Shown: positions 25,040 through 37,259 of the stretch, one piece after another
Position numbering within the stretch: position 1 is the stretch's first letter
How the letters are laid out: every line of letters begins with the position of its first letter
Source of the DNA: Suillus spraguei
Lineage: Eukaryota; Basidiomycota; Agaricomycetes; Boletales; Suillaceae
Reading direction: 5' to 3'
NCBI GenBank assembly: GCA_016800925.1
Contig: JABCPU010000116.1
Location: 110,029-174,028 of the forward strand
Length of the DNA stretch: 64,000 nucleotides
Notes under the pieces: generated by a model
What the model saw: only the letters and a program-made list of their open reading frames with translations
What the model was told of the DNA's origin: nothing
Databases searched by the model: none
Position numbers and translations under genes: made by a program

Positions 25040-25875
25040 GACTGTTCTCTACGAACCTCCAAAATAGCTGGACAAAATGTTTGCATTAATGAGCGGCCAC
25101 GAAGAGGGATCATTTGAGACGATGATCAGATTGGTAGAGAAACGGAGGTGGGGGTGAGAAGCGAATTTAGTGGAGGTATTGCGATGGAATATATTTCACC
25201 ACTCAGCGCTTGGATAACCAAAATGAGATCAAGGGATAATGTCCGTTGATTGACCAAAGGTATAATCAATCCACGGAGCGAACGTAAGTGATTTTCCGTA
25301 GCACTAAGAAACGTCTTCAGATTCAAGGTATACGTTCAAACCTTCTTGTGCCGACAAGCCGATATCATTTTACACAATCGAACGTACTCCGCCTTTCCAA
25401 ACTCTAGTCTGGACTAGTTTCGATCGAATAGCATTCAAACGTAAATTTCACAGCCCGACTGTCGGGACATAACTCGAACTAAAACGGTAGCGGTACAGTG
25501 CCGATTCTGCCAAAGAAAAACATCCGAGAACTAAGTAGGCAATGGCACGGGTAACCCGTGGGTATCAGGCGGATCTGAACACTACATGGACTGACAACTG
25601 GAAGAAGTCATCCCGCAGACCAGCATCATTGCCCAACTCCGAACCGACCACTCCCCCCTTGGATCCGCGATCGTGAGGACAGGATTGAGCCGGAGGAGTC
25701 TGTTGAGTGTGTGCGTGTGGACGCGCGGGAGAGACGATATGGATAGAATGGATAGACGCTTCTCTCGTGTAGACTGGCGTCTCTAGCTGGCAGTCATGCC
25801 GAACACGTCTAGGATAGAACGGGTCCTTCGTACTAACTTGCGCGCATGCGTGGTGAAGTGGACTGAGATTCCTAC
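25040..25875. other. intergenic, no gene recognised
   Basis: No supported gene between the DUF6533-like remnant and the left arm of the inverted duplication. Confidence 0.45.
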
Positions 25876-26674
25876 TTATATACGAAGTATCTTATTGTAC
25901 GAGCCCATAGGTCATTTATCAGGGAAAACGCAGTGTGGTGGTGAGAGTGAGCTCCAACATTTTACTGAGATTGATAGCGTTTGGCGCGGTTGAAGTAGAC
26001 TTTGGAGGAATTGTGGATGTCTTCATGCTGAGGTGTATGTATTGTGCGTTTTACGATGATGCTTCACTGCGTTAATCAGCCTCGTTTGCATCCCAGTGTC
26101 CGACTCTTGTCTCCGCTCCTCACCTTTCCTATCAACTTCAGTCTCAATGTTCAAACACTTTGATCGTCTCGGCAACCTCGTATCCTGGCAGCTCTTTTCG
26201 CTTCACACCCTGCTTGCTGCCCCTTAATTCTCGTCGCACACTCTGGTATCTTTCTCATCTGTTGTTCAATACGTTTATATATTATTTAATTCTAATATTC
26301 TGTATAATTTTGATAATATTAAAATGATATATCTATATCGTCGTCGCAGTTGCAGTGTACAAAGAGTCATAAAAAATAAGCACTCAGGGAACGTAAAGAG
26401 CCGCGATGACAAAGAACAAAATAACACAGCATGGCGTGGTAGACAGAGATGTGATCAAGCTCCGGCGGCGTTTCGTGCTTTATATACGTAGAAAGAAAGC
26501 CAACCGAAGGGGTGTCCTTGCATTGCTATGATCTAATCATACAGAACAGAAACCCACCCAATGAATAAGACTTCCAGAGCATATTTAAGAAGAGTACATA
26601 GTACATACAATCTTGAAATGCATATGCTACTTTGCGTCGCAAAATGATCCTTCGTATACTTTGGCACCTCCATA

Positions 26675-28164
26675 TTAGTTCAAGTTGGTAATGACCCTAG
26701 TGAACTCGGTTGCGGAAAAACCGACGCGGGAGTTGGGGGCATCAAACACGGTGTAGAAGCGCTGCATGAATACGTAGCCATTAATAAAGTTATAGTCCCC
26801 TTCGCTAATTGGCGTGCCGAGGTCGTGAACAATGAGATATATGGAACCATCCTGACCACCAATCAAGGCGTTGAGAACACGAGGCCAGATTTGGGCGTCA
26901 GGGGTGAGAGAGAAGGTTTCCTATGCAAAATGTAATGGTGAACAAGGGGTGTGAGTGCTAACAGAATTGACGTACGTCGCCAATATGGAAATTCAGGTCT
27001 CGCAGGGCATTGTACTGATCGCTGGTAATAACGAGAAGTTCAGTCACAGGATCGGGTTCACCGCCGGTTTCAGCCCGGTACCGCTCAAAGGCCTCTATCG
27101 AACGCTGATTAGACCATCATTACTCGCTGCACTCTAGTGGATACACACCGGTGGCAATCGAAATAAGGACGTTGCCAGAATCGACAATACCAACGGTGTT
27201 TGGTAAGATTAAGGTGTCGCCGTATGTGATGTTCTGATGGATACCCCAATGGTCCGATACAGGCCAAACGTTGGGGATACGACTGAAACAAGACAATTGC
27301 TATCAGTCTGGATTGATCTAGGAACTGAGGTAGCTTACGTGTATGTAATTTCATTGGTGTGCAAATTATTGTCAGTTCCACCAAAGGTGAGTTGTCCAGC
27401 GGTTTCTTCCGGCGAACCGGCGTAGGGTTTGAAAAAGACACCAAGAATGTTCGCAGGAATGCTGTTTTGGTTAACCAGGTTGACAGTGACAGTCGGGAAC
27501 GTCGCTGTCGGCGTTAGAGTCAGGGTGTTGAGTGTCAAGGCGACAGGCCCGATGCCAAGGACACCGTCAAAACCAACGAAACCCGGTGCATGATCAGCAA
27601 CACCGATCGCCTGGTTGATGACGGTGAGCCCAGAGCCGACAGTGACGTCGTCGAGGTACACAATTCCTATAGATAATCGTAAGTATTTTCAACTTATGAT
27701 ATCATATTGTATGTCACACCGTTCATGCTGCGGACAGCATCGTAAATGAACGATACAGGTGCGCCAGTACGGACGCTGGTGGGGGTTGCCTGGTACGGAG
27801 TACCGGCACCAACCCATGTGATCGCGCTACCGCTATCGAGGATCAAGTTGTCTTCAATAAAGCATTAGCAGCCGCATGTTCTTTCAGTATTGAACTCACA
27901 GCTTGTGGGGGGGGTGCCAATACCAACTGATATGGTGTAGACAAGAAAGTTTGTCAGAGGAACGTTAAGTTGACGTTGTCCGTGCTTGCTGGGACCCCTA
28001 AGGGTCTGCAAACGAGCTCTATCGTTCGCCACGAGGTTATAAGTACCATTGGAGAAATTGAGCCTACTGGTAATGGGGACGGAGGTAGGGGAATCGGTAA
28101 CTTCAACGGGTGATCCCGTGATTGACAAAACTAGGAGAAGTGTTAACAATGGGGCGGAGAACAT
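26675..28164 (-). CDS. polyporopepsin-like aspartic protease (A1), intact
   Basis: Six exons (28164-27900, 27851-27720, 27666-27339, 27282-27149, 27094-26976, 26920-26675) joined by 48-55-nt GT-AG introns give an uninterrupted 407-aa protein. A hydrophobic N-terminus (LLTLLLVLSITG) is a signal peptide, followed by a ~70-residue propeptide. The mature enzyme has two catalytic Asp loops, ILDSGSAITWVG and GIVDSGNVLISIATG. Both read DSG where this family usually has DTG; DSG is tolerated in pepsin-like enzymes, so activity is plausible. YLDDVTVG and VLGIGP mark the lobe between. These are secreted acid endopeptidases of basidiomycetes. The paralogue at 50651 is its inverted duplicate. Confidence 0.88.
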
Positions 28165-28439
28165 GGCTGACTGGAAAGCAATATCATACTCAGTGGCCCA
28201 TTATATATGTGCTAGCGAATTCAATGACGGCAATGTCGGGCACCTTAGTATTAGCCACGTATGAAATGTCCCCTCGAAAAAGCGATGACGAGATAGTTGC
28301 AATCCGAATCATCACGAGCGTGAGGATTATGCTCCCCGATAAGGTGTGACAAGAGATGGTTTGCTTTAAAACATGCCAATACCAGGTGGCAGGAATTTAC
28401 AATTCGCTTGTTTACCCATAGTTCAAATGTCACCATTAA

Positions 28440-28943
28440 TGCATTGGCTTGCCTCACGTCCATTTCCATAGAGATGCTGACCTAAAATGCATATGCTACT
28501 TTGCGTCGCAATGTGATCCTTCATATACTTTGGCAACTCCATATTAGTTGGTAGTGGCCGGAGTGAACTCGGTTTCGGAAAACCGACGCGGGAGTTGGGG
28601 GGCCGGGGCATCAAACACGGTGTAGAAGCGCTGCATGGATACGTAGCCATTAACAAAGTCATAGTGCCCTTCGCCAATTCGTGCGCCAATGTCGCGAACA
28701 ATGAGATATATTAAATCCTGCTGACCACCAATCAAGGCGTTGATAGCACGAGGCCAGATTTAGGCGTTAGGGTGAGAGTGAAGATTTCCTGTGCAAAACG
28801 GTGAACAAGGGGTGTGAGTGCTAACAGAATCAATGTACACCGTCAATATTGAAATTCAAGTTCCCCAGGGCACTGTACTGATTGCTGGTAATAACGAGAA
28901 GTCCAGTTGCAGGATCGTATTGACCGACGTGTGCAGCCTGTCT
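28440..28943 (-). pseudogene. 3' fragment of a second aspartic protease
   Basis: Equivalents of the last two exons only (VRDIGARIGEGHYDFVNGY, MQRFYTVFDAP, FSETEF) sit about 280 bases upstream of the intact protease start. An extra proline-rich insertion (APAPQLPRR) distinguishes it from the full gene. The 5' exons including both catalytic loops are absent. Very similar copies occur at 48231-48771 and 49827-50368. Confidence 0.8.
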
Positions 28944-29168
28944 GGGATTATGAGACGAATGGGGAGGGAGCGGGCGCGCTAGATAACAAGGTAAATCTCA
29001 GTCTCTTGAAAAAAACTCTTATTGACGGTTAAAGTACCTAGATAACAAGGTAACTAAAGCGCTCGTTAGCCTGGGCAAAACAGCGACCTGTGACTAGGTA
29101 CTTACATCTCAGTCTCTTGAAAAGAACTGAGATGTTTTTGCGCTTGAGCACCTACTATAAGGTGAGTG

Positions 29169-29435
29169 CATCAGGAAATTCACACATTCCTTGATGTGCC
29201 CTTATGCGGACTTATTTACACTTAACTGCCTTGGTGAAATTGAATCTACTTGTCCAAAATTTCAATGTGAATGAATTCAGAAAAAAAAAGTTGAGATATA
29301 TTAATATACATGTTTTATTGTATTTCGCACTCAAAAAATATAAGATATGCCAGGATGTGAGAGAGAGCAAACAAGTTTTGAGATAAGTGAGTTAAGCTGA
29401 TTAAGCATGTTAAGGAATGTGTGAATTTCCTGATG
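29169..29435. mobile_element. MITE-like element with 24-bp perfect TIRs
   Basis: CATCAGGAAATTCACACATT (29169 onward, arm to 29192) is exactly reverse-complemented at 29412-29435. The interior is AT-rich and non-coding. Size and structure fit a non-autonomous DNA transposon; no clear target duplication was identified. Confidence 0.65.
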
Positions 29436-29485
29436 TGGAATAGCAATGAAAATAAAACTAATCAATATGGCATATTTCATAGCAC

Positions 29486-30295
29486 TGTAACGAACATATT
29501 GGCACTGGCCTTAAAACCCCATCTTTTGACACTTGTCTCACATCTATAGGAGTTACTGCTTGTCCATGGCCATCTTACCCCTTTAGCACTTCCGGCGGCA
29601 TCCCATGCTTACCGCACACCATACCGACTGCTGCACCTCATTCCATGTACCGGTGTCCTTCCATGTCCTTGCCGTGTCTGCATGCTCCATTTGGTGTGTT
29701 GTTTGTTTTATGTTCATTATCACTGATTCCACGGCAAGTCTTATTACATGTTGCCTTGTGCTGCAGCGCCTCGCGCTATGTTTACATATGGCGGTTACTA
29801 TACTTGAGCGCTACTGATCTCGCCTAGAGCATTCTGAGTACATATGATTTAGGATATAAGCACTGCGTACCCCACACAATACAGTACCTGATTTTACCTC
29901 ATTGCACATACTATAGGTCAGGATTAGTGTCTAGCTCTGGATCTATCCAGTAGTAGTCTTAGTCTTTAAAGTTCCTTATCGCTCATTAATCAATTATGCT
30001 CGTTCTCCGTTACTGCTGGCATACTGCTGGACTTTTGATTGCTATTTTGACTGAACTTCTCATGCACCGCCACTTTACTGCTGAAAGTACCACGGCCTTC
30101 TTTACTGTTTCTTTGCACCACTCGCAACCTTACCGCTACCACTGACATTGTCGCTTGCCACTGCTCGCTCAACGTTACTGATACTGACTCTGTTTCAACG
30201 ATGCTAGTACTGCTACATACAACGCTAGTTCTGGCGGCATCATCACTGACTGTGGCAACTTACCACTGACTACGATGCTACATTTGCACATTGGT
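29486..30295 (+). mobile_element. LTR fragment of the gag-PR retroelement
   Basis: Starts TGTAACGAACATATTGGC, matching the reverse complement of 44074 leftwards for about 135 bases. After GCACACCAT the match breaks, and the LTR seems to resume at 32970. The 3.35 kb between looks like a nested insertion including the copia element. The right limit is approximate. Confidence 0.5.
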
Positions 30296-30299
30296 TTGA

Positions 30300-32972
30300 C
30301 TCAAACTTAACCATACTAACAGGCATCCCCATTTAGGGTTGAACACTCTTGTTTCACAAGTGAAGCAGACTAGACAGAGCGCAAGACCACACATACTAAC
30401 TTAGGAGATAGTTTATCTACAGCCCAGGTTAGGTTGTATCTTTACAGTGTGACAGAATCAAACAGCATATTGCACAGCATAACAACATCGTCATGCTGGC
30501 ACACGCTATTGGCCGTTCTGGCCTTGCGCTTGGACCATTGTTCTTATCACTTCCCACTGGTACCTATCTCAGATCCTTCAGCCTCTTCCCTCTCAGATCG
30601 CTCGGATTCCAACACTCCCCCATGAGCGCAAGCCAGGCCCATATGGGTCCTGAGCTTTTGGAGGTGAGGTCAGGCCAGGGCCTTGGTAAAGGCATCAGCC
30701 ACATTATTGTCGGTAGGGCAGTAGAGCAAGTTGAAGATGCTGTTCTTGACATGCAAGTGGACAAAATGGTAGCAGAGGTCAATATGTTTGGTGTGTGATT
30801 GAAATTTTCCAGTGGATGCTAATGCGATCACTGCTTGATTGTTGCAGAAGATGGGGGTAGGAAGGGGTGCCACTTCATACAACTCCCCAATGAGCAACTG
30901 GAGGTAGAGCACCTCTCGTGCCACACTCGTCAGTGCTATATATTTGGCCTCTGCGGTGGACAGCGCAATCAGCGGCTGCTTTCGTGCACTCCATGCAACC
31001 GGTCCCCCGTGTAACATCAAAATATACCCAGACATAGAGTGTCTATGGGGTTGTGATGCCCAGTCAGCATCCACAAATGCCTCAATGCCTCTGTCGGTGG
31101 TACCCAGGGTGAGTGCAAAGTCTGCAGTCCCCTTTAGGTAGTGTAGGGCCCTCTGTGTGGCCTCCCAGTGCACCTTTCCCGAGTTTTGCATAAACTGCGA
31201 CAGGGTAGCAACGGCGAAGGCAATGTCAGGGCAGGTACTTGTAGCGGCATACATGAGTGAACCTATTGCTCGCTGGTAAGGTACGTGATCTATGGCTTGC
31301 AATTCAGTGATGGTACTTGGGCACTGATTGACAGATAGCATAATTCCAGGCTCCATGGGTGTCTGTGCGCTCTTGGCTTCTGCAAGGTAGAAGCACTCGA
31401 CTATAGTTTCAACATATGCCTTTTGGGAGAGGGTTAAGGTACGTGCTGCTCTATTGCGTGTTACCTTTAGCCCTAACAACCAATTGAGCTCCCCCAAGTC
31501 TGATATCTCGAAGAACTTCCGGAGGTCGTCCTTGAATCGTTGGATATGAGAGATATGGTTGGTGGTGACAGCCATGTCATCGACGGAGACAGTGATTACC
31601 ATGTGATCAGTTGGGGTCTTCTGGAAGACAGCAGCTAGCTCTTCAGCCCACTCAAAGCCAGCCTGTTTCAGGTCAGGTAAACTTCTTCTCAACCAGAGTA
31701 CCTTTCCTCCTTGACCATCCTTTAGATATCCAGGTGGCACCCTCATGTATATCTCCTCTTGGATGCTAGCATAGAGGTATGCACTTTTAATGTCGACTTG
31801 ATGAATCTCCCAGTCCTTCTGCACTGCCATGGTAAGTACCATTCTGATGGTACTCATGTTTGCAGTTGGCACGAATGTCTCGAAGTAATCAACACCGTAC
31901 TGCTGCCTCTGCCCATTTGCAACAAGGCACGCACATAGCTTCAACTTCTTGCCATTGGGGCCTCGTTTTGTTGCTAGAACGAAGTGACAGGGGATGACAT
32001 TGGCTCCACGGGGTAAGTCCATTACTTCCCAAGTACTAAGTGTTTCCAACTGACTGATCTCATAGTCAATTGCCTCCTGCCATTCATCCGCATCTGGACC
32101 ATTCAAGGCTTGTTGGAGGGTGGGTTCAGGTTCGGTGGCAGCTAAGGCATGATGTAAGTGTGTTACCTCATTTAGGAGGTCTAACTCTGACGCCTCCAAT
32201 AGGGAATTGATGGCAACCATCACAGTCTGCCCACTCTGGAGCCTGGTATAATACCCAGGGGCAGGTCTAGTGCAGGTCACACGTGGTTCTGGGGTAGGAG
32301 CAAATGGTGGTACCTGGATGGGCTGAACGATAGGTGCATTGCCAGTGTCCATAACAACATTGTTGTTGTTATTGTTGCTGTTACTGTTCAGGGTGGTGGA
32401 CTCCCCCTCATTCAGTACATCCTGGGCAATGGTCACCTCTCTATGCAGAAAAACAATGTTCCATTCCACAGATACCCTCCTTTTCGATGGCCAATAGACC
32501 CAGTATCCTTTACTCTGTGCATCCACACCAACAAAAATCGCCTCCTCTGCTTTCCCTTCCAACTTTCCCATCTCCAATAGGTGGACGTAGATGGGGCATC
32601 CAAATTTGTGCGCTTGTGCAAGACTTGGCTTCTGCTTCCTGACCAATTCATAGGGAGTAGCTTCTGGGTTGCCTGTGAAGGTAAGCGGTTCTTCAGCCAT
32701 GCTGCATAGTTCACAGCTTCCGCCCACAGGAAATTAGGGAGGTCCTTGGCAACTAGCATTGCTCTGGCGTGTTCAACTAGGGTGCGGTTGAGGCGCTCGG
32801 CCACACCATTCTGCTGAGGTGAGTTGTGAACTGTTAACTGGTGCTTGATACTGTGCTGACTGAGGTATTTATCGAAGTCGGCGCTCAGGTACTCTCCCCC
32901 ATGATCCGACTGGACCTTTTGCAGGCGCACACCTGGCGATTGACGTGCAAGCCAAGCCTCGTATGTTATGAA
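30300..32972 (-). mobile_element. Ty1/copia retrotransposon, 5'-truncated
   Basis: Oriented leftwards. The 3' LTR begins TGTTGGAATCC at 30614 just after a purine tract (GGGGGAG). The pol frame lies to its right. The element ends abruptly at about 32972 within the integrase, against LTR sequence of the gag-PR element, so gag, protease and half of the integrase are missing. LTR left limit approximate. Confidence 0.7.
30670..32972 (-). pseudogene. copia pol: partial integrase, RT, RNase H
   Basis: The upstream frame carries the DDE integrase core (VQSDHGGEYLS ... QQNGVAERLNRTL ... NYAAWLKNRLP). A one-frame change near 32700 leads to the main 685-aa frame. This has the integrase C-terminus (ATPYELVRKQKPSLAQAHKFG), an Asn-rich linker, RT (WQEAIDYEISQLE, VDIKSAYLYA, SLPDLKQAGFEW, SVDDM) and RNase H with its tail (EAFVDADWAS, ALSTAEAKYIAL, CNNQAVIALAS, DNNVADAFTKAL). 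The stretch between KQAGFEW and SVDDM is shorter than usual, as if residues before the YVDDM catalytic motif were deleted. It also reads SVDDM for YVDDM. Inactive. Confidence 0.8.
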
Positions 32973-33950
32973 GGCATTGTAGTGAGAAAAGTCATGCTGA
33001 CCGTCAAAACCCCGTTTTCGACAAGCATATTGTTAACGTCTGCGGCAGCAGCTGATGAGTTTCCTTATAATGACGAAATAGCCTTTTCGCTCCGCTAAGG
33101 CGGAACCGTTCTTCTCCCATGAACCCTTACCGGATCCTTGCGCCGATGCCCTCATGTCTGTCCCATCCTATTCCATCTAGAATCCATTGGTGCATAGTTA
33201 CCTCGCTTCCGCCATTACTAAACCTATGGCAGGATTTACCTTACATCTCAAGGGGCTGCTGCACACTGTGCACCTCATAATTAAGTACCCTGTTTATTTT
33301 CTTTCTCGCTACCGGACTCGCATAGCTATCTCATACACGCTCGCATATGTTAAAAAGGACTGAACATACATACCGTTACTTTTACTTCCCGTTACATCCC
33401 TTCACTAGGACTTAGTGTCCGAAACGCTCGCTAGTCGCAATCCATTTGCTTTTGAACTCTCCTCCATTCAAACATCGCTCTTAAAGTTAACCGCCGGTAA
33501 CTTTACTGCTCAAAGTACCGCATGACTTTCGACTTTGCTACTCATAACCAGACCACAGCCAGTGATCTTGCTGGGTCGTTTTCTCTCTCTTCTGCATTCT
33601 CGCACATATGGAGTTGCTGCTACCATTACCGCACTGCTGGTGGTAATAACATTTTTGTCCCGCCCAAGTAACCTTGTTCTTGCTCTCGCTAGCTAACCAT
33701 TACAGCTATCCTTACCACATGTGTACCGCTGACACCACGCTAGTCCCGCCAATATACCACTACTGCTGCTAACCTCAGAAGTTGGAATTCCTGTTGTCAT
33801 ATTAGTACTTTGTTGTTTCCTTCGCACTAACTTTGAAGGAATTGCTTCTATTTGCAGTCCTCTTGGGTCGAACATCTCACTCGCGCCTTTAGTAGGATTA
33901 ACACTGTGCTTATACTTAGGCCAGCACTAATTTCTTTGTTTCAATTGGAG
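32970..33950 (+). mobile_element. LTR/leader of the plus-strand gag-PR element
   Basis: From TGTAGTGAGAAAAGTCATG the sequence follows the reverse complement of about 43925 down to 42280, apart from an insertion at 42704-43006 in the other copy. It ends just before ATTGGAGCCCACCGCAAGG, the start of the internal region. This pairing defines the long LTR (over 1 kb) of this family. Confidence 0.6.
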
Positions 33951-34059
33951 CCCACCGCAAGGGGACCATAGAAGCACTAAATCTGGAATGCACTACCCGC
34001 ACTCTTTGAGACAACAAGACTCACAGTCTCAGGTCTATTGCCTAGCCGAAGAAGATTTC

Positions 34060-36490
34060 TTCGTGCCAAAGATTAACAACGACATGGAGATCTTAGCGTC
34101 TAGCCGCTGATCTAGCACAGACGAAGCCACCATCCTTCAAGAACTTATCACTGATGAATCGTCTAGCGAGCAAGGGGAAACACCAAAAGGCAAACAACTA
34201 CCGGGAGCTTTTGAACCGGAAGAATCACAGATACCGTTCGTTACCATTGACTCACCTCCCAAGGGATCACCATTGACATCAGTCCGCGACCTCTACCCTT
34301 TGCCAAATGAGGAAACTCTTGCTCCTCCTTCACCTTGACAGCACATCGCTACAGTACCGCCAACGCCACCCGCTATTCACCATCGCACCATTATCCACGC
34401 TCACACTACCATTCCGCTGACACTTACACCGCAATTGTTAGTCCTACCGCAACCGCAAGCTAAATCCCGACCGCCAATCATGACAACTCCATTCCACATG
34501 CTGCTAAGGGGCACAGATGCCACGCCTAAATTTGACGGCACCCCAGCACGCCTTTTGCCATTTTTCAAGGATGTAGAACTCTTAGGCGCTCACGTCAACT
34601 TGACCGGCGAGCACCTTATTAAGGCAGCGCTGAGGTACGCACCTATTGATGACTCTGAGACGTGGGAGATACTTGACGAAGCCAGTCTGCCGGATTGGGC
34701 TAAGTTTACCACAGCGGTAAAACTTTTGTATCCTGGATGTGAAGGCGATCGCTGCTTCACCCATACTGACCTCGAGAACCTTTGTGCAGAACAAGCTCGT
34801 ATGCCGATGACCTCGCAAGAAGATCTCGGGCTGTACTATAGGAAGTTCCTCAAGATCTCTCAGCACTTGATCGCGAAGAAGAAGCTCGCCAAACTTGAGC
34901 GGGACCATCTGTTCCTTGACGGATTCCACACTACCGCCAAGACCGCTATCATGCGGCGGCTCGAGATTATGCTTACCGCGCATCACCCAGAGGATCCTTA
35001 TGACATCAAAAGGTATATGAAGCTGCAATCTTTCTTTTGCCAAGTACCTCCACTGCCGTAATGGCGCTGGCTTCCTTGCCAGCATATGCTAAATCTTCCA
35101 CTGCTCAACAGGTATCACCGCAACTGCAGATGCAACCAGCCAATCCTGGCGTTGTGATCAAGTGAGAGTATGTGCAGTATGCACCCATCACATGCCACTT
35201 CTGCAGTGGTCTGCACAAGATGCTGGATTGCACGATCAAGGAAGCATACATATGCGACGGTAAGATCATTAATAGGAACGGACGCATAGTTCTGCCTAAC
35301 GGCAATGCGGTCCCCCGTCTTGGTCCCAATTTCCAATGAAGCCTGGACTGCTTGGCGAGCGAAAACCCCACTACGGGAGCTAACACTATGGTATTGGGAA
35401 ACCTGTACTGCTGGGTTGAGCATGGGCATGACGCCGTGCTCGACATCTATCCCTCTGCATTCTTGCACACTAACACCATTCACAGGACAGACACTGAAGT
35501 AGAGCGCGCTAATGACTTATGTCTGGTGCAGGAATTGTATGACGCTAATAACGCTGACACTTACACCGCTAGGAAATTGGACAAGGGAAAGACCATGCAG
35601 TTTGATGGCGTTGAGATGCTGCCAAGACCTAAAGCGGGACCGTCCTCTAAAGCTGCTGATGCAGTCGAGGAGGTGGTTTCACCCCAAGTCAAAGCAAGTG
35701 CAGTGCCCAACCCCGGTACTAAGATCCTTAACCCGGCAGCACCTACCGCCAAGAGCACCCCACCAGTACCTGCAACTTCTTCTTCATCTACCAATACCGC
35801 CAAGAGTACAGCGCCTCCAGCACCTGCGACTTCTTCTTCGTCTAATGATGCCACCAACCAACATGCGCCCCAATACAGGTACCAGCATCTGCTAGAAGAC
35901 AAGGACGCTGATAGACGCATCATCAACCATATTCTGGACTCTGACGTGACCATACCAGTATGCAAACTCATCGCGGTAGCGCCGGAGATCCGCAAGAACC
36001 TCAAGGAAGCTACTACCAACAAGTGAGTTAGCGTTAACGCTGCACTAGTTAACGAGTTAGGTATTATGCCTAGTGCTAGGTAACAGATGAAGTATTGGAA
36101 GCGTTACCACTCACGAGGTGTTGACGGAAGAGTGGTCGCAGAGCACTTTGCACCACTATGAGCTATCATGGCCATTACCAATGGACAGGTCTTGACGTGT
36201 ACGTTGGACCATGGTGCTGAATGTCTTGTCATGCTGGCGAGAGTTTGGCGCACACTGGGTTCCACACCGCTGAGACCGGACCACAAGATCAACATGGAGT
36301 CAGCTAACACATCTACCAACGAGACGCTGGGAGTCATCAAGAACCTACCACTGGACTTTGGAACCAGCGAAATGCTGTTCCAGGTACAAGTTGTCGAGAC
36401 CGCTAACTTTGACCTCTTGCTAGGAAGACCATTCTACATGATGACAGCGAGCCCCTTCAGTGACAAACTCCGTACTATATGGGTCACCTG
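34060..36490 (+). pseudogene. gag and retropepsin of an LTR retroelement, stops present
   Basis: A long gag-like region (LLRGTDATPKFDGTP, LYPGCEGDRCFTHTDLENL, DLGLYYRKFLKISQHL) is followed by a zinc knuckle CHFCSGLHKMLDC near 35190. A Pro/Ala/Ser-rich stretch and a retropepsin-like domain come next (LTCTLDHGAECLVM, FDLLLGRPFYM). Compared with the minus-strand copy at 39965-42170 it carries stops at 34108, 34336, 35163 and 35337; three of these are CGA to TGA. The polymerase part is absent: a minisatellite follows directly. A frame change lies near 35050. Gag would form the particle and the protease would process it; this copy is dead. Confidence 0.7.
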
Positions 36491-36499
36491 ACCCACATA

Positions 36500-37115
36500 G
36501 TATCCTGTCCAAGATGGGCCAGCGGACCATGGGCCGAGGTTATGTATATCCTCGATGTTGACGGATGGGCCGGGGAGAATATTATTTCTGATGGAGACAG
36601 GTGGGCCGGGAGACTTTTATTTTCGGGAGAGATGGTTGGGACAAGGTAAGAGAATATTACATATATGGGTGGGCCGAGGGTGCAGTAAAATATTTATTGC
36701 ATAGATGGGTGGGCCGAGGTAAGAAAATATTACATATATGGGTGGGCCAATGTGGGGTGTATTACATAGACGGGTGGGCCAAGGGTGCAGTAAAATATTT
36801 ATTGCATATTTTATTTTTGGGAGAGATGGGTGGGCCGAGGTAAGAGAATATTACATATACGGGTGGGCCGAGGGTGCAGTAAAATATTTATTGCATAGAT
36901 GGGTGGGCCGAGGTAAGACAATATTACATATATGGGTGGGCCAATGTGGGGTGTATTACATGGATGGGTGGGCCAAGGGTGCAGTAAAATATTTATTGCA
37001 TAGATGGGTGGGCCGACATGGGGGAATTTTACATAGACGGGTGGGCCGACATGGAGGCATATTGCATATATGGGTGGGCCGAGGTAAAATATATTACATA
37101 TACGGGTGGGCCTAG
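36500..37115 (+). repeat. minisatellite of 32-40-bp units ending GGGTGGGCC
   Basis: About 13 monomers each end in GGGTGGGCC. Four monomer types (GAGGTAAGA..., GAGGGTGCAG..., AATGTGGGG..., AAGGGTGCAG...) recur in the same order, making a higher-order unit of about five monomers (~180 bp) present twice, then three divergent monomers. All three frames stay open in places, which is a by-product of the repeat. Confidence 0.85.
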
Positions 37116-37259
37116 ATATGTATCATAAAGATGTACAGCTGATGTAGCCACCAGAGAATCAAATACATAGGATACATGCACCCTATGAGCGCATATACCT
37201 ACCATGGACCACCAAAATCTAAACCCCAAAGCACGAAAACCTGAATGCACCATGTCTGA

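Larger units (their letters stand above)
25876..28943 (-). repeat. left arm of ~3.05-kb inverted duplication
   Basis: The sequence from about 25876 to 28943 is repeated in reverse complement at about 49868-52920. Homology covers the flank 3' of the protease gene, the whole gene with its introns, the upstream spacer and a 3'-fragment of a paralogue. Start codons pair at 28164/50651 and stops at 26675/52131. Many single-base differences show two genuine copies rather than an assembly mirror. Confidence 0.88.

Noticed and set aside
36601..37115. Open frames rich in YYIYGWAEGAVKYLLH
   Set aside because: By-product of the minisatellite unit length; no start context or domain.
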